Below are positions 1-11,239 of a DNA stretch of 64,000 bases, in pieces. The position numbers were made by a program, and so were the translations under genes. The notes under the pieces are model-generated. The model saw only the letters and a list, made by a program, of their open reading frames with translations, had not been told where the DNA came from and did no database searches. The DNA comes from Pythium myriotylum (lineage: Eukaryota > Oomycota > Peronosporomycetes > Pythiales > Pythiaceae): the NCBI GenBank assembly GCA_023091665.1, contig JALJCQ010000004.1:1426001-1490000 (forward strand). Reading direction: 5' to 3'. Position 1 is the stretch's first letter, and each line of letters opens with the position of its first letter.

Positions 1-1
1 G

Positions 2-3000
2 TTTGAGATGAACTTGAAGACATTCACTTTGGGGAACTTGTTTGCGATGAAGCTTCACCGCTTTTCGAACGAGATTGGTGAAATAGTCAATGGTGCCATG
101 CAAGAAATGAAGATCGAACAGGAAATTTTGAAGATAGAAGATGCCTGGGCCAAAGCAGTTCTCGATTTGATCAAATACAAGAAAAATGGCCAAGATAGAG
201 GATTCGTGCTGCGTGCAGCAGATGACCTCAAGCTCACACTCGAAGACCACATGCTCAATTTACAGACCATGTCAGGATCTCGATTTATTGCAAGCTTTGC
301 GGATCGTGTGCGCAAATGGGAGCGACGTTTGAGTGTCGTGAATGAGACGCTTGACGTTTGGTTTGTAGTGCAGCGGAAATGGATGTACCTCGAAAGCATA
401 TTCGTTGGTGCTGAGGACATCCGCCAACAACTGCCGGAAGAAGCCAAAAAATTCGATGCGATCGACAAGTCGTGGAAGACAATCATGGGTGCTACGTACA
501 AGAATCCAAACGCCGTTGAGGCGTGTACAGCAGAAAATCGCCTCGAGACGTTACAAAACCTATCGGAGCGACTAGACAAATGCCAAAAGTCCCTCAGTGA
601 CTATTTGGACACAAAGCGAAACTCGTTCCCACGATTCTTCTTCATCTCGGATGACGAGTTATTGAGCGTACTAGGTTCCTCCGATCCGACGTCAATTCAA
701 GTGCATATGTTGAAGCTGTTTGACAACGTGAAATTGTTGACTTTCGTTCGCAACAATAAGAACGTGGCTGCGATGGAGAGTTCGGAGGGTGAAGGTTTCA
801 ACTTTCGTACGGTTTCGAACGTTGAAGGCCCTGTGGAGAATTGGATGACCGGTGTGGAGGACGAAATGCGTGCGACATTGCACGTCATTGCCAAAGAAGG
901 AGTGTTCAAGTACGCCAGGATGGACCGCACAAAATGGCTAGAGGAGGTTCTCGGAATGGTAGGCCTAGTCGGTAGCCAGATATGGTGGACATGGGAAGTC
1001 GAGGATGTATTCTATCGTGTGAAGGCTGGGAACAAGTATGCAATGAAGGAACTCGAGGTGAAACTCACTACTCAGCTGAATGAACTCGTTCGACGGGTGC
1101 GAGAGCCTCTCGATAGGCTTACGCGTAAGAAAGTTAACACCCTACTCATCATTGATGTTCACGCTCGAGACATTGTCGACTCGTTTGTGAGAGACAGTAT
1201 CCTCCATGAGAAGGAGTTTGCTTGGGAGTCGCAGCTTCGTTTCTACTGGAAGAAAGACGTTGATGATGTTGTAATCAGTCAGTGTACAGGCAACTTCCGA
1301 TACGGATACGAGTACATGGGTCTGAATGGCCGACTAGTGATCACCCCTTTAACCGATCGATGCTATATGACACTGTCGCAAGCCCTAACATTCAAACTTG
1401 GGGGGTCTCCGGCAGGGCCGGCGGGGACGGGGAAAACCGAGACTGTCAAAGACCTTGCAAAGTCACTCGCACTTCCTTGCTATGTTATCAACTGCGGTGA
1501 AGGGCTTGACTACAAGGCAATGGGGAGTATTTTCTCTGGTCTGGTGCAGGTTGGAGCTTGGGGTTGTTTTGATGAGTTCAATCGAATTAATATCGAAGTT
1601 CTATCAGTCGTATCTGCCCAGCTGAGAGCAATTCAAAATGCTCTAAATTATGACAAACCCACAGTCGATATAGGCTTTGGAACGGAAATTTCCATCCATC
1701 GCACAGCTGGATTTGCCACATGCGGTTTTTTCATCACAATGAACCCTGGATACGCAGGCCGCACCGAGTTACCTGATAACCTGAAGGCGTTGTTCCGCCC
1801 AGTAACTATGATTGTACCAGATTTGCTTCAGATTTGCCAAATAATGTTGTTCTCCGAAGGCTTCGAGATGGCTGTGACCCTCGCAAAGAAGATGACGGTA
1901 CTCTACAAGCTCTCCCGTGAACAGCTGTCGAAGCAGTACCACTACGACTTCGGCTTGCGTGCGCTCAAGTCTGTGCTGGTGATGGCTGGATCTCTTAAGC
2001 GAGAATACAGTAATATGAGCGAAGACCTCGTGCTCATGCGGGCGCTGCGAGACAGCAACATGCCGAAGTTCGTTTTCGAAGATGTTCCTCTATTCAAAGG
2101 ACTGATCAATGACCTGTTCCCTGGCTTAGACTGTCCTCGGGTGGGATATGCTGCCCTTAAAACGGCGATAGAGAACGAGCTAGAGCAAGGCGATTACAAG
2201 TGTCAGGATTTGACTGTCTACAACGAGCAAATTGACAAAGTGATCCAAATGTATGAGACTATGCTCGTGCGTCACACAACGATGATCGTCGGACCGACTG
2301 GGGGAGGCAAAACGCTCGTGTTGAACACCCTCGCATCAGCAGCCAAGACAGCGCTAGATGAAGTCGTCAAGATCTTCGTCATCAACCCGAAGAAACAACC
2401 CATCGCAGAGCTTTACGGTACCATGGACCCAGTCACTCGTGACTGGACAGACGGTGTTCTCTCAAAACTATTCCGTGAGCTCAATCAACCCTTGCCATCG
2501 GGTCGAGAGAATGAGAAGCGATGGCTCATCTATGACGGCGATGTCGATGCTGTTTGGGTTGAGAATATGAACTCGGTCATGGATGACAACAAGTTGCTGA
2601 CTCTCCCCAACGGTGAGCGTATTCGCTTGCAATCACACTGTTGTATGATATGTGAGACGTTTGATCTGCAATATGCATCTCCAGCAACGATTTCCCGTTG
2701 TGGGATGGTGTGGGTTGATCCGAAGAATCTCGGATATCGTCCATACTACGAGCGGTGGTTAAAAAAGAAATTCCCTCTCGCTAGTCAATCTGCCTCTGGT
2801 GGAGCTGCTGGGGCTGTAGTCGCACCGCCGTTGGAACGTGTTCTTTTGCTTGATCTTTTTGACAAACACGTCCCAAAATGTGTCGACTTCATACTCGAAG
2901 GCGTGGTGAGCAAGGATGAAGTCACCACCAAGTGCCAACAAGTCATCCCGATTTCCAATATGGAGATGTGCAAACAGCTTTGCAACTCTCTAGACGCCTT

Positions 3001-6000
3001 CTTACCTGAAACCATCGACGCAGCCACTGATCGCAACGATGTTGAGGGCCTTTTCGTGTTTTCGATGGTCTGGTCACTGGGAGCAGCTCTGCTGGGTTCA
3101 AGCCGCTTACGCTTTGAGGAGTTCATGCGCAAAATCGTTGAGTGCTCACTACCACAGACGAGTTTGTACCAGAACTTTTACAATGTAGAAACCCACAAGT
3201 GGCAGTCATGGGAGTCGCGAGTTGGGGAATACGTCGAGCCTGCACCTTTTAACTTCTCTCATGTGTTCGTTCCCACAACAGATTCTGTCTTGTACAGCTT
3301 CATTCTCTCTAGTTGCATGAAGACCGAGAAGCCAATGCTTTTTGTGGGCGAAAGCGGCACGGCAAAGACAGTGACAATTCAAAGCTACCTGAAAGACCTT
3401 GATCAATCCTCGTGCTCCGCATTGACCATCAGCTTTTCTAGTCGAACTAGCAGTCTCGACGTGCAGAATAACATTCAAGCGAACGTTGACAAGCGTTCGG
3501 GCAAAATCTATGGCCCACCGGCTGGCAAGAAACTCATCATTTTTATTGATGATATGAACATGCCCAGGGTCGACTTATATGGCACCCAGCAACCAATCGC
3601 GCTGCTACATTTTATCATGGGCAGAGGCTGTATTTACGACCGAGGCAAAGAGCTCGACTTGCGGATTCTCAAGGACTTGCTCTTCCTTGGTGCGATGGGT
3701 CCTCCGGGAGGCGGACGTAACCCTGTGGACCCTCGCTTTGTTGCGCTATTTAACGTATATAACCTCACGCCACCAACAAAAGAAGTGCTTCGCCAAATCT
3801 ATGGGTCGATCGTCACCACCTATCTCCGCAACTTCCGGGACGATCTCAAAGAACTTGCATTGCCCATGACGGACGCGCTGCTTCGATTCTTTGAGTTTAC
3901 GTTAGAAAAGCTACCCCCGACACCGTCCAAGTTCCACTATATCTTCAACCTTCGCGACCTGGGCCGGGTATGCGAAGGGATCTGTATGGCAACACCCGAT
4001 AAGTTTGACAATGTCAAGGGAATGGTGCGTTTGTGGCGCAATGAGATCCTCCGCATATTTTGTGATCGGCTTACCAGTTCGAGTGATCAGCAGCTGGTAG
4101 ATGGAGCGATCTCTACAATTTTGAAAGACTCTTTCAAACAGCCAGACGCAGTTGATCACGCGCTCATTGATCCCGTTATCTTCGGAGACTATGCAGAGTG
4201 CATTGGGCGCATCACTGGCCAAGCCACGAGCGAAGATCCTCGTCTGTACCAGGATATGGACTCGTACAAGCGCATCCGCAGCATATTTGATGAGGCATTG
4301 GAAACTTACAACCTCGACCACAAACCCATGACGCTTGTGCTCTTCGAGATGGCACTTGAACACCTATCTCGAATTTTGCGGATCATCAGAAATCCGTTGG
4401 GACATGCCCTCCTTATTGGTGTCGGTGGAAGTGGCAAGCAGAGTCTGTCGCGACTTGCTGCCTTTACTGCCGGCTATGATCTGTTTGAAATTTTTCTCAC
4501 CCGTGGATATGGAGAGAACGAGTTTCGCGAAAACCTAAAGGATCTTTATCGTCAACTTGGCAAGAACCGCGTTGTGTTCCTCTTCACGGATGCGCATGCA
4601 GTCGAAGAAGGCTTCCTCGAGTTCATCAACAACATGCTTACGACTGGTATGGTCCCAGCCTTGTTCGAGCAAGACGAGCGAGATCAACTCTCATCCTCTG
4701 TCAGAGAAGAAGTCAAGGCTGCAGGCTTGGTGGAGACGAGTGAGAACTGCTGGAAGTACTACATCAATCGGTGCCGTCAAAACCTTCATCTTATCCTTGC
4801 TATGTCTCCATCTGGAAGCACATTGCGCACACGCTGCCGCAACTTCCCGGGTTTGGTCAGTGCCACCGTCATTGACTGGTTCTTTCCGTGGCCAGAGGAT
4901 GCACTGCGTAACGTCGCACAGTACTTCCTCGCTGAGGAGAAGATCCCAGAAGAATTCCGCCCACAAGTCACAAACCACTTGGTGCACGCACATTTGCGGG
5001 TTGTGCAAGTCGCTCACCAGTTCGCGGAAGAATTGCGTCGTTTCTACTATGTGACTCCAAAGAATTACCTCGATTTCATTTCAAACTATCGACAGCAACT
5101 CAAGGAGAATAACATCAAGGTGAATGCGAGTATCACTCGTCTGAAGGGAGGTCTAACGAAACTAGTCGAAGCGGCCCAGGCTGTGGACCGGATGCAAATT
5201 GAACTATCCGAGAAGAAAGTCATTGTCGATGAGAAAACCCTTGCGTGCGAGTCGCTGATCAAAACTATCGAAGAAAAGTCAACAGTGGCAACCAAACAGC
5301 AAGAGATCGCAGCTGCCACCCAGATCGAATGCGAGAAGGCCTCGATTTTGATTGCAAAAGAGAAGGAAGAAGCTGATGCGGCGCTTCTTGAAGCGTTACC
5401 GGCAGTTGAGGCGGCTGCCCAGGCTTTGCAAGACCTGTCCAAATCAGATCTGACAGAGATAAAGTCGTTTGCGTCTCCGCCACCTCTGGTGATGTCGGTC
5501 TGTATGTGTGTTCTCATCCTCAAGCCCACCGGACAAGAACTGGATCTTGACTGGAAAGGCGCCAAAGTCATGCTCAGCAACCCCAACCTAATCACACTAC
5601 TCAAGGAGTATGAGAAAGACAAAATCTCGGCCAAAATGATAGCAAAAATCAAGACATTTTTCAAGAACCCGGATCTAAGCGTCGATAACATGCGATCTAT
5701 CTCCAAAGCGGGTGCAGGATTGCTCGCTTGGGTTGTTGCGCTTGTCAAATATTATGACGTTGCACGCAACGTCGAACCGTTGCGCTTGAAAGTGAAGACA
5801 ATGGAGAAAGAGCAGGCAGCAAAGGAACAAGAACTTGAAGAGTTGAAGGAAACGTTGCAACGCTTGAAGACTGAGCTTGACACTCTCTCGAAGCAATTCC
5901 ACGAAGCTAACACGGAGCTCCAAGGACTTAAAGCGCAAGCAGATCAGATGCAAAAGCGTCTAGCCGCAGCAAGCAAGCTACTTGCTGGCCTCGCGTCAGA

Positions 6001-9000
6001 ACGCCAACGCTGGACGAAGGATGTGGACAATCTTAACTTGCAGGGTGAGCGCCTCATCGGCGATTGCTTACTCACAGCGAGCTTCCTTAGCTACGCTGGG
6101 GCATTCAGTTTCGACTATCGCTCGGACTTAATCTACAGAGACTTCTTCCAAGACATAGAGAGCCGTGCGCTTCCTGTAACCTCTCCGTTTCGTCTCGAGA
6201 ATTCGCTCACAAATGACGCAACTATTCAAAAGTGGGTCAGTGAAGGTTTGCCTGCAGATGAACACTCAGTTCAAAATGGCATCCTCACTACGAAAGCTAG
6301 TCGCTTTCCGCTTTGCATTGACCCGCAACAGCAGGCAGTGAATTGGATCAAGAAGAAAGAAGAGAAGAACAATCTGACTATCAAGACGCTCAGCGACTCG
6401 GATTTCATGAAGCATCTTGAGCTCGCAATCCAGTTTGGCAATCCATTTCTCTTCGAGTCGGTCGACGAAGAACTCGACCCGATCTTGGATCCTGTACTCG
6501 AGAAGGCCACATTCATGGAAGGATCGCAGCGAATGATTAAGCTCGGCGACAAGAACGTCGAGTGGGACTCAAACTTTCGATTGTACTTTACATCGAAACT
6601 CGCAAACCCTCATTATTCACCGGAAGTTATGGGCAAGACCATGATCGTCAACTATAGCGTGACCCAGAATGGTCTTGCCAACCAGTTGTTGAATGTTGTT
6701 GTGGGGCACGAGCGACCCGACTTGGAGGACCAGTACCGCGACTTGGTCACTGAGATGTCAGAGAACACGCAGATGATTGTCGAGCTCGAGGATACGTTGC
6801 TGCGTGAACTCTCGAACTCGACTGGGAATATTCTCGATAATGAAGAGCTCATCGCAACGCTGGATGAGACCAAGAACAAGGCCACCGAGATCGGAACTAA
6901 GCTTGAGCTTTCGAGTTTTACGAAGGATGAAATCACGAAGGCACGGGCTGTGTATACACCAGTCGCACTTCGGGGTTCAATCATGTACTTTGCTATGTCA
7001 GCTCTGTCCACGATAATGAAGATGTACGAGATTTCTCTCGCCAGCTTTCTCACAGTCTTTCACAACTCACTCGACAACGCGAAACGTGACGTTGTGCTTG
7101 AAGAACGGCTGAAGTTTATGATTCAGTCAATTACCGAGATGATGTATGACTACACTTGCACAGGTATATTCGAGCGCCATAAGCTCATGTTCTCATTTCA
7201 GATGACGTGTATGATCATGGCGTCGTCTAATGAGCTGAATCGCGCTGAGCTGGACTTCTTCCTAAAGGGTGATACTTCACTGGAGGGAGCTGCTCAGCGA
7301 ATGCCTGATACCTTGGCATCCTGGGTGTCCGGTGCTGGATGGAAAGATCTTCTCTGTCTTGGCAAGCTCAATGATAGTTTTAGCACACTGCTCAACGACG
7401 TGATTCAGAAATCAAGCGAGTGGAAGAAGTGGTACGATCTCGAAGCACCCGAAACGGCACCCCTCCCGTGCGGCTACACGGACAAACTCACTAGCCTTCA
7501 GAAGCTGCTTGTCTTCCGATGCTTCCGCCAAGATCGTGTGTATAATGCGATGAAGCTCTTCGTGATCAGTGTCATGGGCGAAAAGTATGTGCAGCCTCCT
7601 GTTCTGGACTATGCCCGTATTTATGCGCAGAGCGCACCGACAGCGCCAATTGTGTGTATCCTCAGCCCTGGAGCTGATCCACAGTCTGACATCCAGACGC
7701 TAGGAGAAGAGCTGGGGTTCACTGGCCATAAATTCCGGTTCCTGGCGCTTGGTCAAGGTCAAGGACCTCTTGCCGAGCAAATGCTGGAGGCAGGATACAC
7801 GCGAGGGCATTGGGTTCTGCTACAGAATTGCCACTTGCTGGCGAGCTGGCTGAAAACCCTAGAGAAAATGCTCCTTGCAATGCACAAACCCCATAAAGAC
7901 TTCCGACTATGGCTGACGACCGAGCCGACCGACCGGTTCCCCCTGGGTATATTGCAGCGATCGCTCAAGGTCGTGACTGAGCCGCCAGACGGGCTAAAGC
8001 AGAATATGCGCAGCCTCTACTCGAAGCTTGATCAGTCGATGTTGGACGAGTGTCCAAACCAAGCCTTCCGCTCCCTCGTCTATGTTCTTTGTTTCCTGCA
8101 CGCCGTCGTGCTGGAGCGACGGAAGTACGGGAAAATCGGCTGGAATGTGAGCTATGACTTCAACGAGTCAGACTTCAACATCTCGCGCAAGCTGCTAAGT
8201 CTATACTTGTTCAAGGCGTACGTTGACGGCGACGAGCAGCTTCCATGGGGCTCACTCAAATATTTGATTGGAGACGCAATGTACGGCGGGCGAGTAAGCG
8301 ATGACTACGACCGCCGGATCTTGACGACGTATCTGTCTGAGTACATGGGTGACTTCCTGTTTGATGATTGCCAGCCATTCTTTTTCAGCCGTTCTGGGTT
8401 TGATTACTGCCTCCCTCCCCAACCAGGCGACCTCGGCGTGTATGTCGACCTAGTCGAGACACTTCCACTGACCAACAGTCCTGCAGTGTTTGGACTCCAC
8501 CCGAACGCTGAGATTGGATACTACACCAACATGTCGAAATCTGTCTGGCGTGACCTCATTAGCTTGCAGCCACGATCAGCTCAGTCCGGCTCAGGGGTCT
8601 CGCGAGAAGAATACATTGCAAACGTTGCAAGTGACATCCAAAGCAAAGTACCCGACCAAGTTGACGTTGATCTCATCCGCAAGCGTCTTGGGGGGACACC
8701 GACGCCAACGCAAGTCGTCTTGCTTCAAGAACTTGATCGATGGAACATGCTTACAGCGCGCATGACCTCGTCTTTAAGTGACCTTCAGAAGGCGTTGATA
8801 GGAGAGATCGGTATGAGCGACGAGCTGGACGCTGTTGCCAGTGCTTTGTACGATGGGTTCCTCCCCAATATGTGGCGCTCGCTGTGTCCCAAGACGGAGA
8901 AGCCGCTCGGGAGCTGGATGGAGCACTTCATGCTTCGGTACAAGCAGTATATGGACTGGGTTGCAAACGGTGACCCGAAGGTCGTGTGGCTCTCCGGACT

Positions 9001-9436
9001 GGGCATTCCGGAGAGTTATCTTACTGCCTTGGTGCAAGCCACATGCCGCGCCAAGAACTGGCCCCTCGACAAATCGACACTCTACACTACAGTCACACGG
9101 TTTACGCACGCTTCTCAGATTCAGGACAAGCTCGAGATGGGATGCTATGTCCAAGGGCTGTACCTCGAAGGTGCCTCGTGGGACATCGAGCGGAGCTGCC
9201 TCGCGCCACAGCACCCTAAAAAGCTCGTGGAGGAGCTGCCGATCCTGCAAGTCATCCCGATCGAGGCAAATCGGCTCAAGCTGCAGAACACTTTCCGGAC
9301 TCCAGTTTACGTTACCCAGTCCCGGCGGAATGCTATGGGTGTTGGGCTGGTCTTCGAGGCCGACCTATTCTCGCAGGAGCACTCCAGTCACTGGGTGCTG
9401 CAGGGTGTAGCGCTTTGTCTCAACACAGACTCGTAA
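2..9436 (+). CDS. Axonemal dynein heavy chain, 5' truncated by window edge
   Basis: Motor subunit of a flagellar dynein arm, which slides microtubules in the axoneme. The frame is already open at base 2, so the N-terminal tail lies upstream. Full axonemal heavy chains run to about 4100-4600 residues and 3142 are visible. Counting from the ATG at base 8, the linker comes first. Walker A loops follow at about residue 470 (GPAGTGKT, AAA1), 761 (GPTGGGKT, AAA2), 1114 (GESGTAKT, AAA3) and 1471 (GVGGSGKQ, AAA4). The two coiled-coil arms of the stalk lie near 1690-1800 and 1930-2010, then AAA5/6 and the C-terminal domain ending in LQGVALCLNTDS. No intron is needed over 9.4 kb. The AAA1 and post-AAA1 wording (MRALRDSNMPKFVFEDVPLF) resembles the DNAH10/DNAH2 inner-arm group, but the subtype is inference. 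Its presence implies flagellate zoospores. Confidence 0.97.
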   Translation, partial: FEMNLKTFTLGNLFAMKLHRFSNEIGEIVNGAMQEMKIEQEILKIEDAWAKAVLDLIKYKKNGQDRGFVLRAADDLKLTLEDHMLNLQTMSGSRFIASFADRVRKWERRLSVVNETLDVWFVVQRKWMYLESIFVGAEDIRQQLPEEAKKFDAIDKSWKTIMGATYKNPNAVEACTAENRLETLQNLSERLDKCQKSLSDYLDTKRNSFPRFFFISDDELLSVLGSSDPTSIQVHMLKLFDNVKLLTFVRNNKNVAAMESSEGEGFNFRTVSNVEGPVENWMTGVEDEMRATLHVIAKEGVFKYARMDRTKWLEEVLGMVGLVGSQIWWTWEVEDVFYRVKAGNKYAMKELEVKLTTQLNELVRRVREPLDRLTRKKVNTLLIIDVHARDIVDSFVRDSILHEKEFAWESQLRFYWKKDVDDVVISQCTGNFRYGYEYMGLNGRLVITPLTDRCYMTLSQALTFKLGGSPAGPAGTGKTETVKDLAKSLALPCYVINCGEGLDYKAMGSIFSGLVQVGAWGCFDEFNRINIEVLSVVSAQLRAIQNALNYDKPTVDIGFGTEISIHRTAGFATCGFFITMNPGYAGRTELPDNLKALFRPVTMIVPDLLQICQIMLFSEGFEMAVTLAKKMTVLYKLSREQLSKQYHYDFGLRALKSVLVMAGSLKREYSNMSEDLVLMRALRDSNMPKFVFEDVPLFKGLINDLFPGLDCPRVGYAALKTAIENELEQGDYKCQDLTVYNEQIDKVIQMYETMLVRHTTMIVGPTGGGKTLVLNTLASAAKTALDEVVKIFVINPKKQPIAELYGTMDPVTRDWTDGVLSKLFRELNQPLPSGRENEKRWLIYDGDVDAVWVENMNSVMDDNKLLTLPNGERIRLQSHCCMICETFDLQYASPATISRCGMVWVDPKNLGYRPYYERWLKKKFPLASQSASGGAAGAVVAPPLERVLLLDLFDKHVPKCVDFILEGVVSKDEVTTKCQQVIPISNMEMCKQLCNSLDAFLPETIDAATDRNDVEGLFVFSMVWSLGAALLGSSRLRFEEFMRKIVECSLPQTSLYQNFYNVETHKWQSWESRVGEYVEPAPFNFSHVFVPTTDSVLYSFILSSCMKTEKPMLFVGESGTAKTVTIQSYLKDLDQSSCSALTISFSSRTSSLDVQNNIQANVDKRSGKIYGPPAGKKLIIFIDDMNMPRVDLYGTQQPIALLHFIMGRGCIYDRGKELDLRILKDLLFLGAMGPPGGGRNPVDPRFVALFNVYNLTPPTKEVLRQIYGSIVTTYLRNFRDDLKELALPMTDALLRFFEFTLEKLPPTPSKFHYIFNLRDLGRVCEGICMATPDKFDNVKGMVRLWRNEILRIFCDRLTSSSDQQLVDGAISTILKDSFKQPDAVDHALIDPVIFGDYAECIGRITGQATSEDPRLYQDMDSYKRIRSIFDEALETYNLDHKPMTLVLFEMALEHLSRILRIIRNPLGHALLIGVGGSGKQSLSRLAAFTAGYDLFEIFLTRGYGENEFRENLKDLYRQLGKNRVVFLFTDAHAVEEGFLEFINNMLTTGMVPALFEQDERDQLSSSVREEVKAAGLVETSENCWKYYINRCRQNLHLILAMSPSGSTLRTRCRNFPGLVSATVIDWFFPWPEDALRNVAQYFLAEEKIPEEFRPQVTNHLVHAHLRVVQVAHQFAEELRRFYYVTPKNYLDFISNYRQQLKENNIKVNASITRLKGGLTKLVEAAQAVDRMQIELSEKKVIVDEKTLACESLIKTIEEKSTVATKQQEIAAATQIECEKASILIAKEKEEADAALLEALPAVEAAAQALQDLSKSDLTEIKSFASPPPLVMSVCMCVLILKPTGQELDLDWKGAKVMLSNPNLITLLKEYEKDKISAKMIAKIKTFFKNPDLSVDNMRSISKAGAGLLAWVVALVKYYDVARNVEPLRLKVKTMEKEQAAKEQELEELKETLQRLKTELDTLSKQFHEANTELQGLKAQADQMQKRLAAASKLLAGLASERQRWTKDVDNLNLQGERLIGDCLLTASFLSYAGAFSFDYRSDLIYRDFFQDIESRALPVTSPFRLENSLTNDATIQKWVSEGLPADEHSVQNGILTTKASRFPLCIDPQQQAVNWIKKKEEKNNLTIKTLSDSDFMKHLELAIQFGNPFLFESVDEELDPILDPVLEKATFMEGSQRMIKLGDKNVEWDSNFRLYFTSKLANPHYSPEVMGKTMIVNYSVTQNGLANQLLNVVVGHERPDLEDQYRDLVTEMSENTQMIVELEDTLLRELSNSTGNILDNEELIATLDETKNKATEIGTKLELSSFTKDEITKARAVYTPVALRGSIMYFAMSALSTIMKMYEISLASFLTVFHNSLDNAKRDVVLEERLKFMIQSITEMMYDYTCTGIFERHKLMFSFQMTCMIMASSNELNRAELDFFLKGDTSLEGAAQRMPDTLASWVSGAGWKDLLCLGKLNDSFSTLLNDVIQKSSEWKKWYDLEAPETAPLPCGYTDKLTSLQKLLVFRCFRQDRVYNAMKLFVISVMGEKYVQPPVLDYARIYAQSAPTAPIVCILSPGADPQSDIQTLGEELGFTGHKFRFLALGQGQGPLAEQMLEAGYTRGHWVLLQNCHLLASWLKTLEKMLLAMHKPHKDFRLWLTTEPTDRFPLGILQRSLKVVTEPPDGLKQNMRSLYSKLDQSMLDECPNQAFRSLVYVLCFLHAVVLERRKYGKIGWNVSYDFNESDFNISRKLLSLYLFKAYVDGDEQLPWGSLKYLIGDAMYGGRVSDDYDRRILTTYLSEYMGDFLFDDCQPFFFSRSGFDYCLPPQPGDLGVYVDLVETLPLTNSPAVFGLHPNAEIGYYTNMSKSVWRDLISLQPRSAQSGSGVSREEYIANVASDIQSKVPDQVDVDLIRKRLGGTPTPTQVVLLQELDRWNMLTARMTSSLSDLQKALIGEIGMSDELDAVASALYDGFLPNMWRSLCPKTEKPLGSWMEHFMLRYKQYMDWVANGDPKVVWLSGLGIPESYLTALVQATCRAKNWPLDKSTLYTTVTRFTHASQIQDKLEMGCYVQGLYLEGASWDIERSCLAPQHPKKLVEELPILQVIPIEANRLKLQNTFRTPVYVTQSRRNAMGVGLVFEADLFSQEHSSHWVLQGVALCLNTDS

Positions 9437-9502
9437 AGCTGGAGTCCCCCGTTTAGTAATATAGCGAGAGGAACAAGGAGCCGTCTGTACAAATATGATA
9501 TA

Positions 9503-11239
9503 TTACACTGTCTGGCGTATTCGCTTTGGTGCCCGACGCTCTTCCACAGTCGACTGAGACACCTCGTTGTAGACTGCCGTGAGAAAAATGATGATATGTT
9601 GTATGCCCATCGTCCACTGAGGGTGGCGCTCCAAGATCGCACAGAGAGCTTCTGCGCGCCGAAATCGCGACGGGTAGTGGTCCAACAACCACTGCACAGT
9701 TTGAAGACATCTCGCCGCACTCACTGCCAAACCTAAAGCCTTGGCGTCACAACCTTCGGATCGATGATCATATAGGAACTGCAGCATCTCTAGGTTCCCA
9801 TACCGCGCAGCGTAGTTCATAGTCTGGGTCGTACAGCCTTCTTGGCGATTCGTGTGCAGGAACACAACGATGTCGAAGTGGTTCGCCGCTGCCGCGTCAT
9901 CCATAGCATGGTAGGTGCATCCCTCGGATCGATGCTCGTGCAGAAATTGCACGACCTCCAGGTGGCCGTTGCGGGCCGCGCCATCCATCGCGTCGGTCGT
10001 GCAGCCTTCTCGCCGGTTGTGGTGAAGGAACTGAACCACCGCCAGGTGCCCATTCGTTGCCGCGAGGTCCATAGCTCGCGCGCAACAGCCGTCCAACCGG
10101 TGCTGGTGAAGCCACTGCACGACTTTAAGGTGACCGTTTGCCGCCGCCACGTCGATGGGGCGCCACGCGACCGCGTCCTTGGGCTGCACAGTGTGAAGCC
10201 ACTTGATGATCTCGAGGTGACCACCTTCCGCAGCGTCGCCAATGAAACTCATCTTGCCGTCGAGAAAAAGCTCACGACACTGCGGGTGGTCGTACAGCCA
10301 CTGCAGCACGTGGAGATGACCGTTGCGCGCAACATCGCGAAGGGAGCTGCCTGGGAACTCCTCGGACCGGTGCGCGAGGAGCCACTGGACGATGGCAAGA
10401 TGGCCGTTGATCGCAGCGCTCGATAGTGCGAAGATAGACGCGAGCGCGTTGCCTGTGCTGGGCGTGTTGAGCGAGTGCAACCACTGGAGGACGTCCAGCG
10501 CACCGCCAGCGGCAGCGTCGGCCAGCAAGTACCCACGAATGTCGTCCGGCCGATGTGTCTGGAACCACTGAAGCACGACGAGGTAGCCACGCCGCGCCGC
10601 GCGCGACAGTTTGACGGAGCTGCGGAAGCTATCGGCCGAGACGGTCGCGACGTGACTGAATTGCAGCCACTCGACGACGTGAAGGTGCCCGTGGCTCGCG
10701 GCCTCTTCCATCACGACCAAGATCTTGTCGGGCTCGCACGGAGTCCACTCCATGAGCCATTGCACACACTCGAGCGACCCGAGCGCCGCGACGCGGCCGA
10801 GCGCCTCGCTCGAGCGGCTGCAGATCTCGCGCGGGGGGCATCGCAGCGCGAGCCAGCGGAGCACGGCGAGCTGGGCCGTCGAGGTCGCGGCGGCCAGGAG
10901 CGATTCCGCGCAGGCTCTCGACGAGAGCACGGCGTGGCCGGGCCCGCGCTGGAACCACTCGAGCACGGCGACATGGCCGGCGGCCGCGGCCTCCTCCGCG
11001 GCGGCCTGCACGACGAGCGGGTCGCGGAAGTCGGCCATGCCGCCGCAGCGGTCGAGCGTCTGCAGGCGCTGGAGCAGGCGCACGCTGCCGAGGCGCGCGG
11101 CCCGCGGCATGGTCCACTCGTGCGAGCGGTCGAGCCACGCCGAGAGGAGCTCGGCGCCGTGCGGCAGCGAGAGCCGCGCGTCCGAGACCACGCGCGCGCG
11201 CGTGAGCGCCATGGCCGACGACCAACTGTCGCCTGGCAT
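9503..11239 (-). CDS. Ankyrin-repeat protein of the oomycete HRSEGCT type
   Basis: Single-exon, 578 residues. From about residue 75 onward the protein is a run of roughly 30-35-residue ankyrin units of the form AA.NGHL.VVQWLH..R.EGC, the most regular ones at about 330-500 (three units carry EGCTT or EGCTY followed by a methionine-rich helix). Such repeats form a protein-binding solenoid; no catalytic domain is seen. The N-terminal 70 residues are leucine-rich and not assigned. The ATG at 11239 gives the longest form; a second ATG at 11212 (MALTRARV) is equally plausible. The GC-rich 5' half makes long open frames on the other strand, which were discounted. It ends 66 bp from the dynein stop (convergent) and is divergent from the transporter fusion. 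Partner and role are unknown. Confidence 0.88.
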   Translation of the reverse strand: MPGDSWSSAMALTRARVVSDARLSLPHGAELLSAWLDRSHEWTMPRAARLGSVRLLQRLQTLDRCGGMADFRDPLVVQAAAEEAAAAGHVAVLEWFQRGPGHAVLSSRACAESLLAAATSTAQLAVLRWLALRCPPREICSRSSEALGRVAALGSLECVQWLMEWTPCEPDKILVVMEEAASHGHLHVVEWLQFSHVATVSADSFRSSVKLSRAARRGYLVVLQWFQTHRPDDIRGYLLADAAAGGALDVLQWLHSLNTPSTGNALASIFALSSAAINGHLAIVQWLLAHRSEEFPGSSLRDVARNGHLHVLQWLYDHPQCRELFLDGKMSFIGDAAEGGHLEIIKWLHTVQPKDAVAWRPIDVAAANGHLKVVQWLHQHRLDGCCARAMDLAATNGHLAVVQFLHHNRREGCTTDAMDGAARNGHLEVVQFLHEHRSEGCTYHAMDDAAAANHFDIVVFLHTNRQEGCTTQTMNYAARYGNLEMLQFLYDHRSEGCDAKALGLAVSAARCLQTVQWLLDHYPSRFRRAEALCAILERHPQWTMGIQHIIIFLTAVYNEVSQSTVEERRAPKRIRQTV